Below are positions 26,175-35,626 of a stretch of 64,000 nt of DNA, one piece after another. Below the pieces are notes generated by a model, which ran no database searches, was not told where the DNA came from, and was given only the letters and a program-made list of their open reading frames with translations. Both the position numbers and the translations under genes were made by a program. This DNA is from Flexicrinis sp001567485 (GTDB taxonomy: Bacteria; Chloroflexota; Anaerolineae; Aggregatilineales; Phototrophicaceae): the NCBI GenBank assembly GCA_030263635.1, contig SZPI01000024.1:1-64000 (forward strand), written 5' to 3'. Within the stretch, counting starts at the first letter, position 1. Each line of letters opens with the position of its first letter.

Positions 26175-26996
26175 TCACTTCCCGAACAAGCGATGGATGA
26201 GGCGTCTCAGCCGGGATTTGCGTACCGGCTTGACCTCGGCCGGGACGTTCACTTGGTAGCCGGTGACGTGCTGCTGCGGCGTAAGCTCGGCGCCGAACGG
26301 GTGCGGCGTCGGCTCGATCCAGCACTTGACGGAGATCGACTGCATCCGTTCTACATCCCGTGGATCGCGCACATACAGCGAGTTGACCGCCAGACGCCGC
26401 GCCAGCGAATAGCCGAAGCCCGACAGATACCCGGACATCGCCTCCCACGCCGCGGGGGTGTTCGTCTCGATCAGCAGCACACGCGGGCGCCACGCGTTCA
26501 AGTCGAGGCCGCGCAGCACGTCCAATTCCGTGCCTTCGACGTCGACCGAGAGGAAGTCGATCGGGATCGGTTTGCCGCCCGGCACGTTCTCGCTGAGGAT
26601 GCGGTCAAGGGTCATCGCGGGCACGTCGACGGTGTCGAACCCGTCGAACGTCAGGCCGCGTTTTTCGTAGCGCCGGTTGACATCGTCCTCGCGCTCGCCT
26701 TGCAGCCCGGAGAGATACCCGAGTTTCTCCATGTACAGCGTCGCGTGCTGCGTAGTGGGATCCGGCACGCATGCCGCGTTCACACAAATCGCCGTGCGGA
26801 GTTCGCGCAGTATCTTGAAGGACACCGGATGCGGCTCAACGCAGATGCCGTGCCAGCCCATCTGCTCGAACGCGTATGTATTGCTCACATAGCGCCCGTC
26901 GAACGCACCGACGTCCACGTAAAAGCCGTTCGCGCGCTCTCCAAAGAACGTCCAGAGCAGGCAGTCCTCACCGTGTTGACTGTAATAGCGCGGCAT
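26175..26996 (-). CDS. FkbM-family methyltransferase
   Basis: From ATG 26996 (MPRYYSQHGEDCLLWTFF) the product is 273 residues. It has the FkbM hallmarks FYVDVGAFDGRYVSNTYAFEQ (the SAM-binding G-x-G region), GICVEPHPVSFKIL, and IDFLSVDVEGTELDVLRGLD. FkbM enzymes methylate hydroxyls, here probably a sugar of the exported glycan. An in-frame start at 27113 would lie within the upstream gene and was rejected. It begins 5 bases after the upstream sulfotransferase. Confidence 0.87.
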   Translation of the reverse strand: MPRYYSQHGEDCLLWTFFGERANGFYVDVGAFDGRYVSNTYAFEQMGWHGICVEPHPVSFKILRELRTAICVNAACVPDPTTQHATLYMEKLGYLSGLQGEREDDVNRRYEKRGLTFDGFDTVDVPAMTLDRILSENVPGGKPIPIDFLSVDVEGTELDVLRGLDLNAWRPRVLLIETNTPAAWEAMSGYLSGFGYSLARRLAVNSLYVRDPRDVERMQSISVKCWIEPTPHPFGAELTPQQHVTGYQVNVPAEVKPVRKSRLRRLIHRLFGK

Positions 26997-27001
26997 CAGA
27001 A

Positions 27002-27742
27002 TCACGTACCCGAAACGCTCTCGTTCGACAGGGCGTAACCGTGGCTCGTCAGCCAATCGCCGTAGCGCGTTTCGATCAGATCGACCTGCGCCTGCGAGAG
27101 ATAGTCCCGCCACTGGCCTACTTGGCCCTGCGTCTTGCTGATGTGGTTGTCATGCAGCAGGCTGTGGGGGTCGAACGTGATCTTGCTGCTCAGGCTCTTA
27201 GGGTCTTTGAACTGGTCGGTGCGCGCCTTTTGCAGCTCGACGTTGTACTCACCGGCGATTGCCCCGGCCTCGTCGTGAGACACGGGTATGCCCAGATGCG
27301 CCGCAATTCGGCCGACCTCGGCGGCGATGTCCTGACTCATCTCCTCATACCGGGAAACCAGCATATCGGGCAGTGCAGTCCATTTCGCGTCGTTCTCGAC
27401 CAGCTCGTGCAGGATGTCACGCTGCCACAGGCGCTCGAAGGGGGCGTCCTGTTTGTGCATGAACGATACGAACACGTCGCGCACATCGCGGTAGACGTAG
27501 ATCCCTTTGGCTTGTCCGGCCCTGAACTGGGCGGCGATCTCCTCGGAATAGTTGTGGTTCTTATAGACCTTCCACGCTCGCGTCCCGGCCGTGAGCGCCA
27601 CCGCATCCGCGAACTTCTCCGTCCAGCCCACGCGCGCGCCGAGGCCCGCGCCTTCCACAAGATGAGCGGCCAGCTGATACTGAAGCGTCGAGCCAGACCG
27701 CTTCATGCCACAGCAGACGATCCACAATGCGTCTCTGTTCAC
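27002..27742 (-). CDS. sulfotransferase (cluster sulfotransferase 5)
   Basis: A GTG start at 27742 overlapping the upstream stop (GTGA) gives a 246-residue protein. It begins VNRDALWIVCCGMKRSGSTL, a classic 5'-phosphosulfate loop, and has GIYVYRDVRDVFVSFMHKQD as the 3'-phosphate motif. The longer frame to 27841 adds an unrelated leader. The family resembles aryl/estrogen-type Sulfotransfer_1 enzymes. The lack of a signal peptide indicates cytoplasmic action on a precursor. Confidence 0.8.
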   Translation of the reverse strand: MNRDALWIVCCGMKRSGSTLQYQLAAHLVEGAGLGARVGWTEKFADAVALTAGTRAWKVYKNHNYSEEIAAQFRAGQAKGIYVYRDVRDVFVSFMHKQDAPFERLWQRDILHELVENDAKWTALPDMLVSRYEEMSQDIAAEVGRIAAHLGIPVSHDEAGAIAGEYNVELQKARTDQFKDPKSLSSKITFDPHSLLHDNHISKTQGQVGQWRDYLSQAQVDLIETRYGDWLTSHGYALSNESVSGT

Positions 27743-28506
27743 TGGCTCACGCTTTCCAGAAAGCCCCAGCGGCGGGTGCGCTTTTCGTTGAAGAACGTGT
27801 CGAGAAAGGCCGCGTCCTCCGGCGAGAGTTCGTTTCGCCACTGGTCATTCTTGCTGGAATCGAGACGTTTGCGCTCGGTGGCGTCCAACAGCACCTGCTC
27901 CGGCAGCCCCGCGAACGCCGCGACGTCGCGCGTCACCGCTTGGGCGTGCTGCATCCATGTCTCGTAGCGAAATGCCATATATGACCCGGCATCCAGTGCT
28001 TGAAGCTGCGCCGATAGCAGTGTGAGATGTTCCTCGCAAACCACGGCCATGTTATGCAGGTTCGGCGCGAATCCCCTGCGGAACGACGAGTATGTCGCCG
28101 CGCGTGGATCGCGGTAAATGACCAGGATCCGCGAGTTCGGGAATAGATCGACGATGTCCTGCATATCGGGGCGGTAGCGGTCTCCACGGTAGAACGGTGA
28201 AGACCGTTTGATGACAAGGTGCGTCGTAGCCGCGTGCTGCTCGTACTGCAAAAGCTCTTGAACCAACCGGGGCAGCGCCTGCCGCGCCTGCGCGTACAGG
28301 CTGACATCGCCGTGCCGATCCCACAGATCGCGCGTCGTCCAGTTAATGCGTTTTGCCAGCCTGAATGCTGGATCTTTCTCGCGCGAGAGCGTACGGTGCT
28401 TCCCGGCGACCGTTACGACCTGAGGCGCTGCGGCCAAAATTTGGGCGAGCAGCGTCGTTCCCGATCCACTCGCGCCTGAGACGTACAGCAAACGGAAGTC
28501 TCTCAT
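27739..28506 (-). CDS. sulfotransferase (cluster sulfotransferase 6)
   Basis: This 255-residue product starts LLYVSGASGSGTTLLAQIL (5'-phosphosulfate loop) and has ILVIYRDPRAATYSSFRRGF as the 3'-phosphate motif. It overlaps the ABC ATPase stop by 4 bases (ATGA) and the next sulfotransferase by 4 (GTGA), so translation of the three is coupled. It is the sulfotransferase closest to the exporter genes. The acceptor is unknown. Confidence 0.8.
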   Translation of the reverse strand: MRDFRLLYVSGASGSGTTLLAQILAAAPQVVTVAGKHRTLSREKDPAFRLAKRINWTTRDLWDRHGDVSLYAQARQALPRLVQELLQYEQHAATTHLVIKRSSPFYRGDRYRPDMQDIVDLFPNSRILVIYRDPRAATYSSFRRGFAPNLHNMAVVCEEHLTLLSAQLQALDAGSYMAFRYETWMQHAQAVTRDVAAFAGLPEQVLLDATERKRLDSSKNDQWRNELSPEDAAFLDTFFNEKRTRRWGFLESVSQ

Positions 28507-29804
28507 GAGATCGCTTCACTCTCAGCGACGGTGTGCCACTCCAATACCGGCGCGATCAGGCCGGGCCGCTGTTTTATCATGTAATCGCGATTCGGGATAT
28601 CGTACACGATGCTCACGGTCAGCCCGCGCGTGTTGTTGACGATCCATCCGCCCCGATGGATAGCGACCAGCGGATCGACATAGTACGTCCCGTTGTTGAG
28701 TAAGCGCGGAGAGATGACCCCGCGGAGCTTGTAGGTACGGCGGGCGCTGTCGTACTCGAGGGTTTCTGCGATGTCGTTGTGAAACGACCGGAACAGGCTG
28801 TTCTCGTCCGTCGATTTCAGCTCAAACCCAACCCGCAGAAAATCAATGGGGGCGGAAAGCTCAAACTCCATCTCGACGATCACCGGCATGCTGCTCAAGT
28901 ACGTTGACCGGATATTGCCATCGCTGTCGAACGTCCGCATCGCGATGAGTTTGAACGGATAAGGCGAGTCGGCCGGCGTGTTCGTGAAGTGTTTCTCGCC
29001 CTCGCTCGTCCCGCCTGAGGCCGTGTTCTCAAGCAGATACGCGGACGTTACCTGCGTGGGGTCGCCGCTGGTCATGATCTTGCCTTTGTTGAGCCAAATC
29101 ACCCAGTCGCAGTGGGACAGGATCGCCGACAGGTTGTGCGAGACCATGATGACGGTGCGTCCCTCGCGCGAGACCTGAGACATTTTGCCCAGCCCGCGTT
29201 TCTGGAACTCGGCATCCCCCACCGACAGCACCTCGTCAACCAGCAGCACGTCGGACTGGAAGAACGCCGCGACGGAAAAGCCGAGCCGCACCTTCATGCC
29301 GCTTGAATAACGCTTCACCGGCGTGTCGATGAACGCGCCGACGCCCGAAAACTCGATGATCCGGTCATAGAGCCGGTTGATCTCGCGCGCATCCATGCCC
29401 AGCACCGCGCCGTTCATGTAGATGTTCTCACGCCCGGTCAGCTCCGGATGAAACCCTGTCCCCACTTCCAGCAGCGAGCCGAGCGTCCCGCGGATTTGCG
29501 CTTGGCCGCTTGTCGGTGTCGTGATCCTGCTCAGCACCTTGAGCAAGGTGCTCTTGCCGGAACCGTTGGAGCCGATCAGGCCGACGATCTGCCCCTTGCC
29601 GACCTCGAACGAAATGTCGTCCAACGCCTTCAGCGGCACTTCCGCGCCGAACGCGGCCTGACCCGCAAGCGCCGAGCGGAGCCGCTTGACCGGCGAGGCG
29701 ACGTTGTGCAACATCTGAGCGCGGCGCGAGCGGGCCTCGGCGGTGGCCGCCACGTAATACACCTTCGACAGGTGTTCGACTTCAATCGCGTTTTCCGGTT
29801 TCAT
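28503..29804 (-). CDS. Wzt/TagH-type polysaccharide export ABC ATPase with C-terminal domain
   Basis: The 433-residue protein has Walker A GSNGSGKST (residues 78-86), the signature YSSGMKVRLGFSVA, a Walker B site (VLLVDEVLS) and an H-loop at MVSHN. About 160 residues follow (ETASGGTSEGEKHF to the end), giving an added beta-rich domain like Wzt_C, which in O-antigen exporters recognises the capped end of the glycan. It forms an exporter with the permease encoded just upstream, 2 bp apart. It shows that the operon product is a finished chain moved by the ABC-dependent route rather than Wzx/Wzy. Confidence 0.9.
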   Translation of the reverse strand: MKPENAIEVEHLSKVYYVAATAEARSRRAQMLHNVASPVKRLRSALAGQAAFGAEVPLKALDDISFEVGKGQIVGLIGSNGSGKSTLLKVLSRITTPTSGQAQIRGTLGSLLEVGTGFHPELTGRENIYMNGAVLGMDAREINRLYDRIIEFSGVGAFIDTPVKRYSSGMKVRLGFSVAAFFQSDVLLVDEVLSVGDAEFQKRGLGKMSQVSREGRTVIMVSHNLSAILSHCDWVIWLNKGKIMTSGDPTQVTSAYLLENTASGGTSEGEKHFTNTPADSPYPFKLIAMRTFDSDGNIRSTYLSSMPVIVEMEFELSAPIDFLRVGFELKSTDENSLFRSFHNDIAETLEYDSARRTYKLRGVISPRLLNNGTYYVDPLVAIHRGGWIVNNTRGLTVSIVYDIPNRDYMIKQRPGLIAPVLEWHTVAESEAIS

Positions 29805-29806
29805 CG

Positions 29807-30652
29807 CTAGACCACATCCGCAATCGTCGCTTCAAGGCGGTTAAACAGCAGAAGCCCGGCCCCAAGCAGAACGAACATAACGCAGTACGCCAGCGCGATC
29901 AGGGAGAGCGACGGCGGTTCGCCCGAACCGAGCAGTGCCCAGCGGAAGCCCTCGACCACCACCGCCATCGGGTTGTACTGGTACAGCGTATCCAGCGGCG
30001 CGGGAAGCCGGCTGCTCGCATATACCACCGGCGTGAGGAAGAACAGGAATCGGGTCACCGCCTGAGACACGTACACCGAGTCGCGGAAGCGCGCCTGAAA
30101 CCCGGCGAACAGCAGCCCAACGCTCAGCCCCGTGCCCGCCGCGAGGATCGTATACACCGGCAGGACGAGGACGTTGAGGGTGGGCAGGAAGCCGTACATC
30201 AACATCACCACGAACAGGATAATCATGGCGATGCCGAAGGTCAGCAGTTCCATGAACATCTCGATCAACGGGAAGATGAGCCGGGGAATGTAGATCTTCT
30301 GGATGAGCGTGCTGTTCTTCTGCATGCTCATCGAAACACCCTGCACCACGCCGGCGAACAGCGACCACACGATTAACGCGCTGAAGCTGAACAGTGGATA
30401 GGGGATTGCGGTATCGTTCTGAGCGTCGAACAGGACGCCGAGAATAAGCGTGTACCCGACCATCGTCATAAACGGTTGGTACACCGCGTAGATCGGCCCG
30501 CCGATGGTCTGACGGTACGTGACCCGGAAGTTCCGGCTCACGAAATTGAACAGCACGTTGCGGTAGTGCCAGACCTCGCGCAGATCCGGCAGCCTCCAGC
30601 CCTTCGCCGGCCGGATCCATGTGATGTCCGCTGTTGACGGGGCCGCCATCAA
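29807..30652 (-). CDS. Wzm/TagG-type polysaccharide export ABC permease
   Basis: The 281-residue product has an N-terminal amphipathic stretch (YRNVLFNFVSRNFRVTYRQT) and six membrane helices of the ABC-2 permease family, with the typical MVGYTLILGVLFDAQ, SMSMQKNSTLIQKIYIPRLI and FFLTPVVYASSRL segments. It forms the membrane channel with the ATPase encoded next. It is the first gene of the operon, and any promoter must lie in the 523-bp gap upstream. ATG 30652 and 30649 are both possible starts. Confidence 0.9.
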   Translation of the reverse strand: MMAAPSTADITWIRPAKGWRLPDLREVWHYRNVLFNFVSRNFRVTYRQTIGGPIYAVYQPFMTMVGYTLILGVLFDAQNDTAIPYPLFSFSALIVWSLFAGVVQGVSMSMQKNSTLIQKIYIPRLIFPLIEMFMELLTFGIAMIILFVVMLMYGFLPTLNVLVLPVYTILAAGTGLSVGLLFAGFQARFRDSVYVSQAVTRFLFFLTPVVYASSRLPAPLDTLYQYNPMAVVVEGFRWALLGSGEPPSLSLIALAYCVMFVLLGAGLLLFNRLEATIADVV

Positions 30653-31175
30653 ACTTGTCCTCTACAACATTCGCTCTACAGGGTCGTTTGCAAGAGTCCG
30701 GGGCGCTTCACAGCCGCAGTTCACGCGCCGCGATGTGGCGCTCGATCGTTCGTCCAGCTGCCGATTACCGACTCGTGCAGCTCGGGCTGCGTGTATGCGC
30801 TGCAAGAGGCTTTGCCTCCTCCCACCGCTTACGAACATGCACTTTCCGGAGTCCTTCGCCGAAGCCGGATTCACAGACAGGCGCGGGCAAAGGATGCAGG
30901 AACAGGCGTCCCTTTCGGATATCGAATAATTTTCAAAGCCATCACAACCCGCGTCAAGTGGGGTGAAGTTTAGCACAGGTTCATTTTGCGCCTAGACTGA
31001 AGTAGGTTGTCGAAAGTCAGCAAACCCAATCTTCTGCTTCAGCGGGTTCCACGAGCGGTGAAGGCTGGTAGTCACTCATCACTCATCACTTTCAACTTAT
31101 TACATGAGTTGACAGCCGTGTGTCGACCGGCCGGCCGGCGCGTGACAAGCCGGGTTGCCGCACGCCGCGCGGCGC
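30653..31175. other. 523-bp gap upstream of the export operon, with a partial repeat
   Basis: No gene is supported. The part next to 30652 should hold the promoter of the 12-gene operon, but I found no clear -35/-10 pair. At 31074-31098 lies ACTCATCACTCATCACTTTC followed by AACTT, the terminal part of the 110-bp element. A GC-rich CCGGCCGGCCGGCGCG block is at 31127-31142. Confidence 0.5.
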
Positions 31176-32192
31176 TCAATGAAGCGGTCGCTCCGCCGTC
31201 GCCAGCGCGATATCCACGACGCTTCCCGGCGCGAACTGACTCGCAAGCTGCGCGAGGCCGTTGGCGCGGTCGGTGTTGTCGGGCAGCGTGAGCAGAATCA
31301 GATCGCAGTAGGCGGCGATATCCTCCACGATCCGTTCGCAGCGGTAATAGGCCAGCGCGGACAGATCGACCTGCACCGGGCCGTAGCCTTCGTAGAACAG
31401 CGCCGCCTGCGCGTCCGGCCCCAGCGGATCGCTGCTGCCTAATCCCGCGCCCACGAACATCAGGTCGCGTTCTTTCGGCGCGTATACCAGCGTATCCCAA
31501 TCCACGAGGTACAGCATACCGTCAGGCGTGATCAGGACGTTGCCGACGTGAATATCGCCGTGACAGACGATTTGCGGCGGCGGATACGAGCGCAGATGTC
31601 CGGCGAGATGGCGCGCGTGGCTGATGAGCGATTCGATCTGCCACCGGCGCTCACGCAGCAGGTCGGCCAGCCCATACGTCACCGGATCATCCACAATCCA
31701 GCGGTCGAGCGTGCTTATCAGCGCGGTGACTTTATCCCGCCACGCCGGATCGTAGGTCTCGCGCGCGATGTGCGCCGTCACGACGGCGGGCAAGGGCGTC
31801 GTATGGAACTGCTTGAGCGCGCGCCCGAACGTGACCCAATCGCTCGCGGTCAGCACGCGCGTCCAGCCATCATGGCCGACGATGAACGGAAACACGGCGA
31901 GCTGTCCATCCGCGACCGGCGACGTGAGCGCGCCGTGCTGGTTCGGGATCGGCGCGATAACGTGCGCCACGCCGGCATCGTGCAGCGCCTTGGGGACGGC
32001 TGTGGCCGCTGCGTTGTAGTCGCCGCGCCGCAGCTTGACGAACAGCGAGACGTCGGCGGCCTCTGCGCGATAGACCGCCGTGTTCGCGTCCGCCCCGATC
32101 GGCAGAAAACTGAGCGTGTGCGCGTCTATGCCGAACGCGTCACGCAGGCACGCAAGGATCAGCGCGTCGTCGATATCGGGTTTCTCAAGCAC
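31176..32192 (-). CDS. aminoglycoside/APH-fold phosphotransferase
   Basis: The 338-residue protein has a full APH-fold kinase signature. The nucleotide-binding half includes FVKLRRGDYN, and the catalytic Brenner motif is CHGDIHVGN with His211 and Asp213. The metal site is VDWDT (Asp231). The general pattern (FHTTPLPAV, ILLTLPDN) resembles spectinomycin-type phosphotransferases, but metabolic small-molecule kinases share it. The start is GTG, overlapping the mmuM stop by 8 bases, so the pair is translated together. A role in methionine or amine metabolism is possible; antibiotic resistance is not proven. Confidence 0.75.
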   Translation of the reverse strand: MLEKPDIDDALILACLRDAFGIDAHTLSFLPIGADANTAVYRAEAADVSLFVKLRRGDYNAAATAVPKALHDAGVAHVIAPIPNQHGALTSPVADGQLAVFPFIVGHDGWTRVLTASDWVTFGRALKQFHTTPLPAVVTAHIARETYDPAWRDKVTALISTLDRWIVDDPVTYGLADLLRERRWQIESLISHARHLAGHLRSYPPPQIVCHGDIHVGNVLITPDGMLYLVDWDTLVYAPKERDLMFVGAGLGSSDPLGPDAQAALFYEGYGPVQVDLSALAYYRCERIVEDIAAYCDLILLTLPDNTDRANGLAQLASQFAPGSVVDIALATAERPLH

Positions 32193-33126
32193 TTAGGATC
32201 CCCTCTACAACCGCCCGGATATGCGCGGGCGTCGTGCGGCAGCACCCGCCGATCACGCGCGCGCCGGCGTCGAACCAGCTTCGGGCCTCCACCGCGTAGG
32301 CATCGCAGGCGCGTTCGCCGTGCCACGTCTTGGTGACCGGATCGTACGCTTCGCCGCTGTTGGGATACACCGCGATCGGCGTATTTGTCGCGGCGCGCGC
32401 GGCGTGGATGAGCGCCGGGATGAAGCGTGGGGCCGTGCAGTTGACGCCGACCGCCGCCACCTGCGGATGCGTGCCGGTCAGCACCGCCGCCTCCGAGAAC
32501 GACTCGCCGCTGCTCAGATGCGCCCCGTCCTTGCACGAGAAGCTGATCCACGCCCATGTGACCGGATGATCGTCCAGCAGGCGCAGTAGGGCACGGGCTT
32601 CACTCAGGCATGGGATCGTCTCGCACGCCAGCAGGTCAGCCCCGGACGCTGCCAAAACGCCGAACCGCGCGCGGTGGAACGCGACAAGTCCGTCTTCGTC
32701 CAGCGCATAGTCGCCGCGATATTCGCTGCCGTCCGCCAAGTACGCGCCGTATGGCCCGACCGACGCGGCCACCAACGGACGCACGCGCTTGACCCGATTG
32801 GCCGGATCAGCCCAAAACGCCTCACGCGCTTCGGCCGCCAGAGTCACAGATTTCCGCATCAGATCGGCCGCCTGCGATTCGGTGAACCCGCGCCGCGCGA
32901 AACCCTCGAACGTCGCCTGATAGCTGGCGGTCGTGGCGACATCAGCGCCGGCGGCGAAGTAATCGGCGTGCACCTGCCGGATCAGGTCGGGCTGTTCGAT
33001 CAACACACGCGCCGACCACAGCGGATCACGCAGGTCGCATCCGCGTGCTTCGAGTTCAGTCGCCAGCGCGCCATCCAGCACAGCGATGAGTTGACGGTCG
33101 AGGATTTCGCGTAATGGATTACGCAT
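32185..33126 (-). CDS. mmuM: homocysteine S-methyltransferase MmuM
   Basis: The 313-residue product has the zinc-binding cysteines of the family at Cys230 (VGVNCTAP) and Cys295-Cys296 (GGCCRTTPAHI). It opens with LIAVLDGALATELEARG and shows SVGPYGAYLADGSEYRG in mid-protein. The enzyme moves a methyl group from S-methylmethionine or SAM to homocysteine to make methionine, without cobalamin. It lies in a cytosolic two-gene unit with the overlapping phosphotransferase. The 183-bp gap upstream (33127-33310) shows no gene. Confidence 0.9.
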   Translation of the reverse strand: MRNPLREILDRQLIAVLDGALATELEARGCDLRDPLWSARVLIEQPDLIRQVHADYFAAGADVATTASYQATFEGFARRGFTESQAADLMRKSVTLAAEAREAFWADPANRVKRVRPLVAASVGPYGAYLADGSEYRGDYALDEDGLVAFHRARFGVLAASGADLLACETIPCLSEARALLRLLDDHPVTWAWISFSCKDGAHLSSGESFSEAAVLTGTHPQVAAVGVNCTAPRFIPALIHAARAATNTPIAVYPNSGEAYDPVTKTWHGERACDAYAVEARSWFDAGARVIGGCCRTTPAHIRAVVEGILSA

Positions 33127-33310
33127 GGGAGTCCCTCACTTCCCCGGCCTGTTTCGCCCGCCGTAGGCGTGGGGAAAAACGCCGGCCGAATACCATATTC
33201 TACCGCGTCTGTGCCCCTCTCTATAACGGCCCTCTCTCAGAGGCGCATTTCAGGTCACGAGCTGCGCCGTACGGCTTCAGCCCGCGGCGTGACAAGATGA
33301 GCGCGCGCCC

Positions 33311-33664
33311 TCACGCCGTATCGCCGCCCTGATACGTCGACTGGACAAAGCGCAGGCCGGCGAGGATTTGCCCGGTGCGCTGCGCCGACAACCGGCCGAT
33401 ATGCGCGCCCAAGTCCACCTTGCGCAGCGTCGTCACTTTGGCGACCTCTACGACGCTCTGGCGCGGCAGGTTGGCCTCGCCGGCGTCGAGCAGCACGTTC
33501 CCCGGCAGCGACACGCGGTGCAGGTTGGTCGTGAGCGCGCAGGCGACAACCGTCTCGATGCGGCTGTGGTTGAACACGTCATCCTGCACGATGACGTAGG
33601 GATGCGGCACGCCGCCCAGCGCATCGCGCAGCACCCAATACACGTCACCGCGAAAAATCGGCAT
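33311..33664 (-). CDS. MazF/PemK-type endoribonuclease toxin, no antitoxin beside it
   Basis: This 117-residue product matches the MazF/PemK fold: MPIFRGDVYWVLRD at the start, GVPHPYVIVQDDVFNHSRIETVV, LLDAGEANLPRQSVVEVAKVTTLRK and a short C-terminal helix. MazF cleaves single-stranded mRNA. The usual antitoxin upstream is absent: the gene follows the short-chain dehydrogenase stop by 15 bases. Orphan MazF proteins of this sort occur in other bacteria. Confidence 0.8.
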   Translation of the reverse strand: MPIFRGDVYWVLRDALGGVPHPYVIVQDDVFNHSRIETVVACALTTNLHRVSLPGNVLLDAGEANLPRQSVVEVAKVTTLRKVDLGAHIGRLSAQRTGQILAGLRFVQSTYQGGDTA

Positions 33665-33679
33665 GACTTGATTCGCGGC

Positions 33680-34489
33680 CTATTTCGGCAGGAGCGATTT
33701 CATCTGGTTGTACATGAACCGTGTCGCGCGGCGCGGATTGAGCCGGTACAGCAGGTTCATCATGTTCGCGTCACGCCCGACATACACTTGGAACTTATCC
33801 CGTTCCATGCCGTTCACGATGACCTCAGCGGCGCGCTCGGCCGACGTCATCGGGAAGCTGCGGCCGCCGCCGTCACCCGAAGCCGCGCCTATAGACACGC
33901 CGGAATTGCTGGTGATGTTGGTCGCAATCGCACCGGGAAACACGACCGTCACCCTGACCGGGGTGTCGATCAGCTCCGCGTACAACCCTTCGGTCATCAG
34001 CTTGACGGCGGCCTTCGACGCACCGTACATCGTCTGTCCCGGCACGGGGAAGAACCCGCCCATGCTCGACACGTTGACGATGTGCGCGGCGGGACGCTTC
34101 AGCAGGTGCGGCAGGAACGCCTTCGCCATGTAGACCACGCTGTACAGATTGATGTTGATGATGCGCTCGATGTCCGAATACGCCAGATCGTTAAGCCGCA
34201 CGAAGGGTTGGATGATGCCGGCGTTGTTGATGACGCCGTCCACTGCGCCGTGCGCGTCGATCACCTGCTGGGGCAGCGCATCGACCGCCGCACGGTCGCT
34301 CACATCGAACACATGCGTGCTGATCTTATCCCGATCCGGGCCGGCCAATGTGGCGGTCTCGTCCACGGTATTCGCGTGGATGTCTGTCGCGGCGACCCGC
34401 GCGCCCCGCTTGACCAGCAGGTGCGTCAGCGCGCGTCCGATCCCGCTGCCGGCCCCCGTTACAACGATGACCTTACCCTGAACCTCCAT
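33680..34489 (-). CDS. short-chain dehydrogenase/reductase (SDR)
   Basis: The 269-residue product has the classic SDR layout: VIVVTGAGSGIGRAL (cofactor loop), NNAGIIQ, the catalytic Ser in NVSSMGG, and YGASK with the active Tyr and Lys. FPGAIATNITSN follows the active site. It uses NAD(P) to oxidise or reduce a carbonyl or hydroxyl compound, which cannot be named. It precedes mazF by 15 bases. A C-terminal tail (RATRFMYNQMKSLL) resembles enzymes of the SDR family linked to lipid metabolism. Confidence 0.88.
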   Translation of the reverse strand: MEVQGKVIVVTGAGSGIGRALTHLLVKRGARVAATDIHANTVDETATLAGPDRDKISTHVFDVSDRAAVDALPQQVIDAHGAVDGVINNAGIIQPFVRLNDLAYSDIERIININLYSVVYMAKAFLPHLLKRPAAHIVNVSSMGGFFPVPGQTMYGASKAAVKLMTEGLYAELIDTPVRVTVVFPGAIATNITSNSGVSIGAASGDGGGRSFPMTSAERAAEVIVNGMERDKFQVYVGRDANMMNLLYRLNPRRATRFMYNQMKSLLPK

Positions 34490-34606
34490 GACACGTCCTT
34501 TCTCACAGCACGTAAATCGTAATCGTGACTGCTGTGTTTCACCGGAGAGGTTCTTGTGCGCCTCGCAGACCGATGCTGACTGGCGCGTTGTATCTGGCCC
34601 GCCGCG

Positions 34607-35578
<972 letters not shown>

Positions 35579-35626
35579 GAAACTGCCTTCGTCGATAGGC
35601 TGAACGGTCTACGTACTGGCGCGGGT

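Noticed and set aside
25338..27038. 566-codon open frame on the plus strand
   Set aside because: It is opposite the FkbM and GT2 genes and has no recognisable motif.
30621..30929. 102-codon plus-strand frame upstream of the export operon
   Set aside because: There is no ribosome site and the composition is unlike a protein; it overlaps the promoter region.
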